This document shows, one piece after another, positions 1 through 6,422 of a stretch of 8,874 nt of DNA. The first letter of the stretch is position 1; the number at the start of each line of letters is the position of its first letter. Origin of the DNA: CAZYWA01 sp964650975 [NCBI: uncultured bacterium] (GTDB taxonomy: Bacteria > JADJOY01); NCBI GenBank assembly GCA_964650975.1, contig CAZYWA010000330.1, positions 1 to 8,874 of the forward strand, given 5' to 3'. The translations under genes and the position numbers were made by a program. The notes beneath the pieces were generated by a model that did no database searches, had not been told where the DNA came from, and worked only from the letters and a program-made list of their open reading frames with translations.

Positions 1-1638
<1,638 letters not shown>

Positions 1639-1758
1639 GAGGTGCCCGAAAACCTGGGATCGACGCAATTAGAAAGGCAGACCCAGACCCTGCCTCCGCA
1701 GCGTCGCAGGCGCCGGGATCTTCCGGGGTTCGCTTTCACGGCGCACCGCCCCATAGCG

Positions 1759-1774
1759 AGCAACCGATATGCCG
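1759..1774 (-). promoter_or_regulatory. Candidate sigma-54 (-24/-12) promoter of glgX
   Basis: On the minus strand the site reads CGGCATATCGGTTGCT. It fits the RpoN consensus TGGCACG-N4-TTGCW at the invariant GG and GC, with the correct 10-base separation, and at the whole GGCA and TTGCT. The predicted transcription start is about 1748, giving a leader of about 110 bases before the glgX ATG. The call rests on motif and position only. Confidence 0.45.
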
Positions 1775-1810
1775 CGCATTCGAAATTGCGGAACTTGCAG
1801 AAGTTACATG

Positions 1811-1827
1811 TGGATTCCGCGAATCCA
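1811..1827. repeat. Inverted repeat, candidate activator site upstream of glgX
   Basis: Perfect 7-bp arms TGGATTC and GAATCCA are separated by CGC. The centre is about 71 bp upstream of the start predicted from the sigma-54-like site at 1759-1774, a usual distance for an enhancer-binding-protein site. Binding is inferred from position and symmetry alone. Confidence 0.35.
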
Positions 1828-1955
1828 TGGGTGCCAAGCTGCTCGACACCAAGCGCTTCTGGGCCGTTTTGTGGATTTTGCAGTCGCGCGGATGGGCGCG
1901 ATCGGAACCGGCGGCGCGGAATGCGCGGCGGTCGGTTCCGTCGTTCATCGAGCCG

Positions 1956-2366
1956 TCAGCAGGCCTGAATGTGGAAGCCGCGCAGTGCGGCGCTCGCCGT
2001 GGCGCGCACCTCGGCCTCCGGGTCGCTCGATGCCGAGCGCCGAAGGGCCCCACGTGGATCCGGCTCGTCCGACTGGCACTCGCCGAGGAGCGCGCAGCAC
2101 CACACGCGCACCTCGGGACGCTCGTGGTGAAGCAGAAGCATCAGGTCGGGAATCCACTTCGCCGGAAGCGGGCTGGCTTCGAGCAACGCCCACGCGGCGA
2201 GCAACCTGAGCTCGGGATCCGGATCGTCGAGGGTCGCGAGCAACGGGCCGATGGCCTGGAGAATCTCGTCACGCCCGAGCAGCGCCAGCTGCCTGGCGGC
2301 GTCTTGCCGCCGCCGCGGGCTCGATGAGGCGAGATCGCGAGTGGCCTGAAGAAGGAAGTGGTTCAT
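1956..2366 (-). CDS. Small HEAT-repeat protein
   Basis: 136 residues from the ATG at 2366, predicted soluble and cytoplasmic. It shows a run of helical HEAT-like repeats: about 16-38 (RRRQDAARQLALLG), 46-64 (DPDPELRLLAAWALLEA), 80-96 (HERPEVRVWCCALLGE) and 113-131 (SDPEAEVRATASAALRG). The spaced D-P-E-V/L-R and A-A-L-L pattern is typical of PBS-lyase/HEAT repeats, which act as protein-binding scaffolds. No catalytic residues are visible and the partner is unknown. A GTG at 2396 would add 10 residues (MAFALLDLQP). I prefer 2366 because a sigma-54-like site overlaps 2380-2396 and would place the transcript start about 3 bases before that ATG. Neither start has a good Shine-Dalgarno. The gene is divergent from the 3D-domain gene and lies upstream of glgX on the same strand. 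Confidence 0.78.
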   Translation of the reverse strand: MNHFLLQATRDLASSSPRRRQDAARQLALLGRDEILQAIGPLLATLDDPDPELRLLAAWALLEASPLPAKWIPDLMLLLHHERPEVRVWCCALLGECQSDEPDPRGALRRSASSDPEAEVRATASAALRGFHIQAC

Positions 2367-2379
2367 GGGCTGGAGATCG

Positions 2380-2396
2380 AGCAAGGCGAATGCCAC
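2380..2396 (-). promoter_or_regulatory. Candidate sigma-54 promoter of the HEAT gene
   Basis: The minus strand reads GTGGCATTCGCCTTGCT. TGGCA and TTGCT both match the RpoN consensus, with 10 bases between the GG and the GC. The predicted start is near 2369, three bases before the ATG at 2366, which would make the message almost leaderless. If this promoter is real, the alternative GTG start at 2396 lies upstream of the transcript. Confidence 0.45.
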
Positions 2397-2452
2397 GCGG
2401 GACCGAAGATTTCGCGAAGCTCAGCGCCGCGATGACGACGCGATGCGAGACC

Positions 2453-2466
2453 GGTTTGTACAAACC
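2453..2466. promoter_or_regulatory. Perfect 14-bp palindrome in the divergent HEAT/3D promoter region, candidate operator or enhancer site
   Basis: GGTTTGTACAAACC is exactly equal to its reverse complement and is AT-rich compared with its surroundings. It lies in the 199-base gap between the two divergent genes. Its centre is about 90 bp from the predicted HEAT transcript start and about 110 bp from that of the 3D gene, where sigma-54 activators usually bind. Which protein binds it is not shown. The Fis-domain regulator encoded at 4786-6120 is one candidate, and a repressor is another. Confidence 0.55.
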
Positions 2467-2542
2467 AGCGGAGCCGCTCGCGCTTTTCGCGTATCGGAAA
2501 ACGCTGAGAGCCCCAGACCGTGCGCGAGCCGAAGGGTTCTGG

Positions 2543-2558
2543 CGGCACGGAGATTGCC
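2543..2558 (+). promoter_or_regulatory. Candidate sigma-54 promoter of the 3D-domain gene
   Basis: CGGCACGGAGATTGCC matches the RpoN consensus at GGCACG and TTGC with the correct spacing. Only the first and last consensus bases differ. The predicted start is about 2569, just after the ATG at 2566 and three bases before the ATG at 2572. The same bases include the GGAGA that would serve as a weak ribosome site for 2566, so the two readings compete. Confidence 0.45.
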
Positions 2559-2565
2559 TTTGACG

Positions 2566-3045
2566 ATGCTCATGCGAGTGCAGCTCTTCCGACGTGGCTC
2601 CTGGCGCCTCCTGGCGTCCGCGATGTCGATCTACGCGCTCACTCTCGGCTTTCGCTTGGTTCTTCCACCCGGTGTCAGCCGAACGATGGACGCGTCGAGC
2701 TTGAGCCTTCCACCTGCGCCGGAGAACAACGGGGAGCGAAGGCTCACGGTCACCGTCACCGCGTACAACTCGACCCGGTCCCAGACCGACTCGACACCGC
2801 GAACCACGGCCTTCGGGGACCATCTCGAGCCGGGGGTGAAGGCGATTGCTGTTTCCGACGATCTCTATGCGCTCGGGCTTCGCGAGGGGACGCGAGTCCG
2901 CTTCGAGGGATTGCCCGGCGAATGGGTGGTCGAGGACAAGATGGGCGATCGCTGGCACCGCAAGGTCGACCTCTACCTGGGCGACAACCGACAAGCAGCG
3001 AAGGAATTCGGCGTGAAACGCCTCACCATGCGCTGGCGCCCATGA
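2566..3045 (+). CDS. Membrane-anchored 3D-domain protein (RlpA-like double-psi barrel)
   Basis: 159 residues. A hydrophobic stretch at about 13-35 is an uncleaved anchor or signal segment. A short linker (about 36-58) leads to a 3D domain, named for three conserved aspartates, at about 60-157. Visible family features are TVTAYNST (63-70), AIAVSDDLYALGLREG (93-108), VVEDKMG (121-127, D124) and KVDLYLGD (133-140, D135 and D140), then AAKEFGVKRLTMRW. 3D domains are related to the lytic transglycosylase barrel of MltA and to resuscitation and spore-cortex proteins, so a role on periplasmic peptidoglycan is likely. Whether this copy is an enzyme cannot be told. The start is uncertain: ATG 2566 has GGAGA 12 bases upstream, while ATG 2572 fits the sigma-54 start. 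It appears to head a run with three downstream genes, the next following within 23 bases. Confidence 0.82.
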   Translation: MLMRVQLFRRGSWRLLASAMSIYALTLGFRLVLPPGVSRTMDASSLSLPPAPENNGERRLTVTVTAYNSTRSQTDSTPRTTAFGDHLEPGVKAIAVSDDLYALGLREGTRVRFEGLPGEWVVEDKMGDRWHRKVDLYLGDNRQAAKEFGVKRLTMRWRP

Positions 3046-3055
3046 CGGCGCCCGC

Positions 3056-3062
3056 GGAGGGG
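3056..3062 (+). promoter_or_regulatory. Ribosome binding site of the 39-residue membrane peptide
   Basis: GGAGGGG lies six bases before the ATG at 3069. It is among the strongest Shine-Dalgarno matches in the window. It favours 3069 over the ATG at 3042, which overlaps the previous stop as ATGA, and it argues that this very short frame is translated. Confidence 0.65.
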
Positions 3063-3068
3063 AATCGC

Positions 3069-3188
3069 ATGACTACGCTCAAGATGCTTCGAGATCAATC
3101 GGGACGCGCGGGAGCGGCGTTCATCCTGTGGTTGCTGGGCGCGCCAGCCGGAATCGTGCTGCTGGCGCTGCTCGTGCGCCGCTGCTGA
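3069..3188 (+). CDS. 39-residue single-span membrane peptide, unknown function
   Basis: I do not recognise a named family. The peptide starts MTTLKMLRDQSGRAG, has one hydrophobic span (about 17-36, including FILWLLGAPAGIVLLALLV) and ends in RRC. The positive C-terminal end and single helix suggest an inner-membrane peptide. The strong ribosome site and the 23-base gap after the 3D gene suggest a real, co-transcribed gene. An alternative start at 3042 (ATGA overlap with the 3D stop) would give 48 residues and translational coupling. Small membrane peptides of this sort often modulate larger membrane proteins, and a membrane transporter-like gene lies two genes downstream, but no function can be assigned. 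Confidence 0.65.
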   Translation: MTTLKMLRDQSGRAGAAFILWLLGAPAGIVLLALLVRRC

Positions 3189-3265
3189 GCGTCTCCCGGC
3201 GGTGTTCACTTCCATTCACGCAGTGCAACGTTTCGCGGGGACGCGGGACACGAGGAGCCAGAGCC

Positions 3266-3442
3266 ATGAGCGGCGAGGTCGACAAAGCGAAGGGTCGTGC
3301 CAAGGAAGCAGTCGGTGTGCTCACCGACGACGAGAAGCTCAAGCAAAAGGGCAAGCTCGACCAGGCGGCGGGAGCCGTGAAGCAGAAGGCCGAGAAGGCC
3401 GTCGATGCCGTGAAGAACGCCGCGAAGAAGGCGACGGGCTGA
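3266..3442 (+). CDS. CsbD-family stress protein
   Basis: 58 residues, very rich in Lys, Ala, Glu and Asp, with no cysteine and no membrane segment. It shows the CsbD-like pattern: KAKGRAKEAVGVLTDDEKLK (7-26), then KGKLDQAAGAVKQKAEKAV, with the repeated G-x-x-x-E/Q-x-x-G motif. CsbD proteins are small, poorly structured or helical proteins induced in general stress and stationary phase (sigma-B in Bacillus). Their molecular role is unknown. A GAGGAG ribosome site lies 8 bases before the ATG. The gene sits 77 bases after the membrane peptide and 19 bases before the AI-2E-family gene, so it is probably in the same transcript. I found no clear promoter in the 77-base gap. Confidence 0.88.
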   Translation: MSGEVDKAKGRAKEAVGVLTDDEKLKQKGKLDQAAGAVKQKAEKAVDAVKNAAKKATG

Positions 3443-3450
3443 TCGCGTCG

Positions 3451-3460
3451 AAACCGGTTT
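3451..3460. repeat. Perfect 10-bp palindrome before the AI-2E-family gene
   Basis: AAACCGGTTT ends one base before the ATG at 3462. With its flanks it shares the 9-mer ACCGGTTTG with the left half of the palindrome at 2453-2466. It may be a binding site or simply chance. At this position it could affect translation initiation. Confidence 0.3.
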
Positions 3461-3461
3461 G

Positions 3462-4562
3462 ATGACCGAGCAAATCAAGAACGGACCGGACGGGCCGCGG
3501 CGCACCGAGGGAAGCAGCTCGCTTACCCCCGTCGCCGTGAGCTCGATCTGGCTCCCGGGGATCTTCTTCCTGCTGCTCGCGCACGCGATGTACCTGGGGA
3601 GATCTCTGCTGCTGCCGATGCTGCTTGCGGTGCTGGCGAGCCTCGCGCTGAGCCCCGTGGTTCGCCGTCTGGAGCACTTTCGGATCCCGCCCTACGCCTC
3701 GGCTGCGTTGTTGCTCGCGGCGCTGGCGGGGCTGTGGGGAGCGGGCTTCGTCGCCGTATCCGGTCCGGTGTCGGACTGGGTGGCGCAGGCGCCGGCGCAC
3801 GTGCGCACCTTCGAGCGCAAGCTCGGATTCATCAAAGCGCCCATCGAGAAGGTGCGCGCCGCCGCCGAGACGGTGGAGCACGCCACCGGAGCGATCGAGG
3901 AAGGCAAGGTGGTTCGCACCCAGGACACCAGCCTGCTCGAGCGTCTGCTGACCCAGACCCAGAGTGCCTTGAGCACGGTGCTCATCACCGCCGTGCTGCT
4001 CTACTTCCTGCTGGCGTCCGGGGATCACTTCCTGCGCCGGCTGGTCGAGGTGGTGCCGCGGTTCGCCGACAAGCGGCGCGCGGTGGAAATCGTGCGTGTC
4101 ATCGAGCTCGAGATCTCGCGCTACCTGATCACCATCAGCGTCATCTACATGCTGCTGGGCCTTCTGGTCGGGCTGGTGTTCATGGTGCTCGGTGTCGCGA
4201 ACGCCGCGGTGTGGGGGATGGTCGCGGCACTGGCTCCCTTCGTTCCCTACCTCGGCCCGCTGGTCGTCGCCGCCTTGATCACGCTCACGTCGATCGAGGC
4301 TTTCGGCTCGCTGGGGCACGCCCTGCTGCCGCCGCTCTGCTACGTGACGCTGGCGGTGATCGAGGGGGCGTTCGTCACGCCGCTGGTGCTCGGCCAGAAG
4401 CTGCGGCTCAGCCCGGTGGTGGTGTTCTCCGGGCTTCTGGTGTGGAGCTGGCTCTGGGGAATCGCCGGATCGTTGATCGCCGTGCCGGTCCTGCTCACCG
4501 TGAAGGTGATGTGCGACGAGATCCCGAGCTGCAAGCCCATCGGCCACTTGATGGGATCCTGA
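3462..4562 (+). CDS. AI-2E/PerM-family membrane transporter
   Basis: 366 residues, a normal length for the family (UPF0118, PerM/YdiK/TqsA). The N-terminal pair of membrane spans (about 30-64) is followed by a span at 78-99 and a soluble stretch (about 105-165). A C-terminal set follows: about 170-185, 222-243, 245-275, 285-310 and 318-348. Family signatures are ISRYLITISVIYMLLG (218-233), APFVPYLGPLV (258-268) and LRLSPVVVFSGLLVWSWLWG (314-333) followed by GSLIAVPVLL. Members export small molecules or ions. TqsA exports autoinducer-2 and others act as Na+/H+ antiporters, so the substrate is open. The ATG lacks a good ribosome site and directly follows a TTG. A perfect AAACCGGTTT palindrome lies at 3451-3460. 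It is the last gene of the probable four-gene run. Confidence 0.9.
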   Translation: MTEQIKNGPDGPRRTEGSSSLTPVAVSSIWLPGIFFLLLAHAMYLGRSLLLPMLLAVLASLALSPVVRRLEHFRIPPYASAALLLAALAGLWGAGFVAVSGPVSDWVAQAPAHVRTFERKLGFIKAPIEKVRAAAETVEHATGAIEEGKVVRTQDTSLLERLLTQTQSALSTVLITAVLLYFLLASGDHFLRRLVEVVPRFADKRRAVEIVRVIELEISRYLITISVIYMLLGLLVGLVFMVLGVANAAVWGMVAALAPFVPYLGPLVVAALITLTSIEAFGSLGHALLPPLCYVTLAVIEGAFVTPLVLGQKLRLSPVVVFSGLLVWSWLWGIAGSLIAVPVLLTVKVMCDEIPSCKPIGHLMGS

Positions 4563-4567
4563 GCATC

Positions 4568-4583
4568 CGGCAGCCGGATTGCA
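4568..4583 (+). promoter_or_regulatory. Candidate sigma-54 promoter of the NtrC-type regulator
   Basis: CGGCAGCCGGATTGCA begins six bases after the AI-2E-family stop. It matches GGCA and TTGCA of the RpoN consensus with the correct GG-N10-GC spacing but lacks CG after GGCA. The predicted start is about 4594, giving a leader of about 190 bases rich in inverted repeats. It overlaps the inverted repeat at 4576-4589, where a protein bound to the DNA would block it. It would imply autoregulation or a cascade. Confidence 0.35.
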
Positions 4584-4589
4584 CAATCC
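4576..4589. repeat. Inverted repeat overlapping the -12 region
   Basis: GGATTG and CAATCC arms are separated by CA. The symmetric site covers the -12 element of the sigma-54-like promoter at 4568-4583. It partly resembles the GGATTC/GAATCC repeat upstream of glgX. Confidence 0.35.
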
Positions 4590-4614
4590 ACAATGGGGTT
4601 CCTGGCGGGGTGCG

Positions 4615-4631
4615 CACGGGTCGACCCCGTG
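4615..4631. repeat. GC-rich hairpin after the AI-2E-family gene
   Basis: CACGGG and CCCGTG arms flank TCGAC, and the core GGGTCGACCC is itself palindromic. It could end the upstream transcript, but no T-run follows, so it is not a standard intrinsic terminator. Confidence 0.35.
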
Positions 4632-4695
4632 TCTGCCGCCGCGCCACGAAGACGCTGAAATGATTGACGGATACGGTACAGCCACACGCCTGGCC

Positions 4696-4712
4696 AGCGC
4701 CCGGCGGGCGCT
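4696..4712. repeat. GC-rich hairpin in the regulator leader
   Basis: AGCGCCC and GGGCGCT (7-bp arms) flank GGC. The 11-mer CCCGGCGGGCG within it (4700-4710) recurs as a direct repeat at 4717-4727. No T-run follows. Either attenuation or a binding site is possible. Confidence 0.35.
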
Positions 4713-4742
4713 CGGTCCCGGCGGGCGATAGCCGATTGTAGA

Positions 4743-4758
4743 ATTTGGAATGCCAAAT
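4743..4758. repeat. Inverted repeat just upstream of the regulator's ribosome site
   Basis: ATTTGG and CCAAAT are perfect 6-bp arms around AATG. The repeat is AT-rich in a GC-rich setting and ends 17 bases before the Shine-Dalgarno. A TAGAAT at 4739-4744 could be a weak sigma-70 -10 element, but no matching -35 is visible. Confidence 0.35.
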
Positions 4759-4775
4759 CCGGCCCCGCAGCCCAC

Positions 4776-4781
4776 AGGAGG
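4776..4781 (+). promoter_or_regulatory. Ribosome binding site of the NtrC-type regulator
   Basis: A full AGGAGG lies four bases before the ATG at 4786. It decides this start over the in-frame ATG at 4750, which lies before the receiver domain and would add 12 residues with no domain match. Confidence 0.8.
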
Positions 4782-4785
4782 AACC

Positions 4786-6120
4786 ATGGCTCTCGCACTG
4801 GTCGTGGAAGACGATCCGGCGTCCCGCTCGTCGCTCGCGGAGTGGGTGGAGCAGCAGGGATTCAAGACGCTGCAAGCCGGCGATCTGGCGGAAGCTCGCC
4901 AGCTGATCGCGAACGAGCGCCTGGACCTGGTGCTGCTCGATCTGGAGCTCCCCTCGGGGAACGGCCTCATGCTGTTGCCCGATCTCGAGAACCAGCCTTC
5001 GGTCGACGTGATCTTCGTCACCGGCCGCTCGAGCGTCGATTCGGCCGTGGAGGCGTTCCGCGCCGGCGCGGTCGACTACCTGACCAAGCCGCTCGATCTC
5101 AAGCGGCTCAAGAGCCTGCTCGCCAGAACCCGCCGCACCGCCGACCTCAACGCGCAGATCGGGACCCTGCGCCAGGAGCTGCGTGGCCTCGGGCGATTCG
5201 TGAAGCTGATCGGCACCTCGCCGCCGATGCAGAAGGTCTACAACCTCATCGAACGCGTCGCGCCCACCGACGCATCGGTGCTCGTGACCGGCGAGACCGG
5301 CACCGGCAAGGATCTGGTCGCGCAGACCATCCATGCGCTGAGCAAGCGGGCGCAAGCTCCATTCGTCCCGATCAACTGCGGCGCGGTCGCGGCCACGCTC
5401 ATCGAATCCGAGCTCTTCGGCCACGAGCGCGGCAGCTTCACGGGCGCCGACCGCGCGCACAAGGGCGTGTTCGAGCGCGCCACCGGCGGCACGCTGTTCC
5501 TCGACGAGATCACCGAGATGCCGATCGAGCTGCAGGTCAAGCTGCTGCGCGCGCTCGAGACCGGAAAGGTATCTCGCGTGGGCGGGAACGGAGAGACCGA
5601 CGTGGACGTGCGCGTGATCGCCGCCACCAACGTCGATCCGCGGAAGGCGGTGACGCAGGGCAAGCTGCGCGAGGATCTGCTCTACCGGTTGCTCATCTTT
5701 CCGATCGAGCTTCCGACTCTGCGCGATCGAGCCGCGGACATCTCGATCCTGGCCCAGCACTTCGTGGACCAGCTGAATCTCGCTCACGACACCACGAAGC
5801 GCATCTCGGCCGCGGCCTTCGAGCGGCTCCAGACGCATTCGTGGCCCGGAAACGTTCGCCAGCTCAAGCATGCGATCGAGCGCGCGTACATCCTGGCGCG
5901 GGACGAAGTCACCGTGAGCTGCATCCAGCTCGGCGACGGACCCGCGGCCAAGAACGACTCGACGGTCGTCGAGGTCGGCGCCACCATCGCCGAGATGGAG
6001 AAGCGGCTGATCGTCGCGACACTCGACCACACCGGGCAAGACAAGAAGAAGACCGCCGAGCTGCTCGGTATCAGCCTCAAGACGCTTTACAACCGGCTGA
6101 GCGTCTACAAGGCGAATTGA
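4786..6120 (+). CDS. NtrC-family sigma-54-dependent response regulator (orphan)
   Basis: 444 residues with three domains. The receiver (about 3-115) has acidic pocket D9/D10, phospho-acceptor D52 (in LLDLELP), T79 and K101. The AAA+ sigma-54 activation domain (about 138-370) has Walker A GETGTGKD (169-176), sigma-54-contacting loop GSFTGA (216-221, a variant of GAFTGA), Walker B GTLFLDEI (235-242) and arginine-finger region REDLLYR (295-301), then SWPGNVRQL (352-360). The C-terminal Fis helix-turn-helix (about 403-441) includes KKTAELLGISLKTLYNRL. All residues needed for phosphorylation, ATP hydrolysis and sigma-54 contact appear present, so the protein should be a working activator that remodels RNA polymerase-sigma-54 at distant sites. 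No sensor kinase is next to it. The target genes are not known from sequence, but several sigma-54-like sites surround it. Close relatives include AtoC, ZraR and NtrC, and I would not give a specific symbol. Confidence 0.96.
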   Translation: MALALVVEDDPASRSSLAEWVEQQGFKTLQAGDLAEARQLIANERLDLVLLDLELPSGNGLMLLPDLENQPSVDVIFVTGRSSVDSAVEAFRAGAVDYLTKPLDLKRLKSLLARTRRTADLNAQIGTLRQELRGLGRFVKLIGTSPPMQKVYNLIERVAPTDASVLVTGETGTGKDLVAQTIHALSKRAQAPFVPINCGAVAATLIESELFGHERGSFTGADRAHKGVFERATGGTLFLDEITEMPIELQVKLLRALETGKVSRVGGNGETDVDVRVIAATNVDPRKAVTQGKLREDLLYRLLIFPIELPTLRDRAADISILAQHFVDQLNLAHDTTKRISAAAFERLQTHSWPGNVRQLKHAIERAYILARDEVTVSCIQLGDGPAAKNDSTVVEVGATIAEMEKRLIVATLDHTGQDKKKTAELLGISLKTLYNRLSVYKAN

Positions 6121-6127
6121 GTTTTTC

Positions 6128-6148
6128 GGGGGGCTTTCCAAGCCCCCC
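6128..6148. repeat. Perfect 9-bp hairpin after the regulator, possible terminator
   Basis: GGGGGGCTT and AAGCCCCCC flank TCC, starting 8 bases after the TGA. The very stable stem is in the right place to end the regulator message. However, the run of T precedes rather than follows it (6122-6126), so it does not fit a standard intrinsic terminator on either strand. The six G could also pair with the second C6 run at 6183-6188, giving an alternative fold. Confidence 0.55.
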
Positions 6149-6149
6149 A

Positions 6150-6177
6150 CCCCATGAAAAGTGCGATTTTCATGGGG
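6150..6177. repeat. Perfect 11-bp inverted repeat, REP-like element
   Basis: CCCCATGAAAA and TTTTCATGGGG surround GTGCGA with no mismatch. It is flanked by mirror-like C-runs: C6-A-C4 on the left (6143-6153, sharing the C4) and C4-A-C6 on the right (6178-6188). The form resembles a dispersed extragenic palindrome or small non-autonomous element. Copy number elsewhere in the genome is unknown. Confidence 0.6.
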
Positions 6178-6303
6178 CCCCACCCCCCAAGTCGGCTCAC
6201 TGCGTTCGCCGCTCGCCTGCGGCGCGGTGCTTCGGCAATCGACCCACCGCCGCTACGGGCGTGGGACGCGGCCTCTTGTCTTTCGGATCCATGCTTACGG
6301 GTT

Positions 6304-6319
6304 GGGCACGACGCTTGCT
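6304..6319 (+). promoter_or_regulatory. Candidate sigma-54 promoter of the 94-residue protein gene (best match in window)
   Basis: GGGCACGACGCTTGCT matches TGGCACG-N4-TTGCW at every defined base except the first. The predicted start is about 6330, giving a leader of about 93 bases before the ATG at 6423. A CGCCGC/GCGGCG inverted repeat (6207-6224) is centred about 115 bp upstream of that start and could serve as an activator site, although such GC-rich repeats are common here. Confidence 0.55.
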
Positions 6320-6422
6320 CGGTTTCGATGCCAGACGGCGCTCCTGTAACGGCAGGGCGCTGATCGACGGCATAAGGGCTGCACCCATCGAACATGGAAG
6401 ATCGCGATCACGGTGAGAATCG

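Larger units (their letters stand above)
1639..1955. other. Intergenic region between the HEAT gene and glgX
   Basis: 317 bases with no convincing gene. Short open frames here are arginine-rich shadows with no recognisable domain. It is less GC-rich than the coding regions. It holds the leader of glgX, a sigma-54-like site on the minus strand (1759-1774) and an inverted repeat (1811-1827). A weak 5-bp stem at 1676-1694 followed by a T-rich run on the minus strand is too weak to call a terminator. Confidence 0.6.
6121..6422. other. Non-coding region between the regulator and the 94-residue protein
   Basis: About 300 bases with no supportable gene. From left to right it holds two perfect hairpins (6128-6148, 6150-6177), a C-rich tract, a CGCCGC/GCGGCG inverted repeat (6207-6224), a sigma-54-like site (6304-6319) and a weak GGTGAG ribosome site (6412-6417) for the next gene. 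Confidence 0.7.

Noticed and set aside
1676-1694. Stem GGCAG/CTGCC followed by TTTCT on the minus strand, as a terminator of the HEAT transcript
   Set aside because: The stem is only 5 bp with a 9-base loop and a short T-run, too weak to call.
2269-2994. Minus-strand 241-residue open frame across the HEAT/3D gap
   Set aside because: It overlaps the 3D domain and the HEAT gene in other frames and has no recognisable domain or ribosome site.
3217-3255. Sigma-B-like GTTT...GGGAC promoter for the CsbD gene
   Set aside because: The spacing between the two halves is too short, and the match to the -10 is poor in this GC-rich region.
4664-4669. TTGACG as a sigma-70 -35 element for the regulator
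   Set aside because: No -10-like hexamer lies at 16-18 bases downstream.
3339-6183. Two minus-strand open frames of about 560 residues each, antisense to the AI-2E-family and regulator genes
   Set aside because: Their translations are Arg/His/Gln/Asp-rich with no domain. They are shadow frames of high-GC genes whose plus-strand products match known families in full.
6229-6270. Imperfect hairpins around the GC-rich stretch as a small RNA gene
   Set aside because: The arms have mismatches, and no promoter or terminator frames an RNA. GC-rich sequence makes such pairings by chance.
4842-6416. Plus-strand open frame of 524 residues inside the regulator
   Set aside because: It is in another frame of the well-supported regulator, Arg/Ala/Gly-rich and without a recognisable domain.
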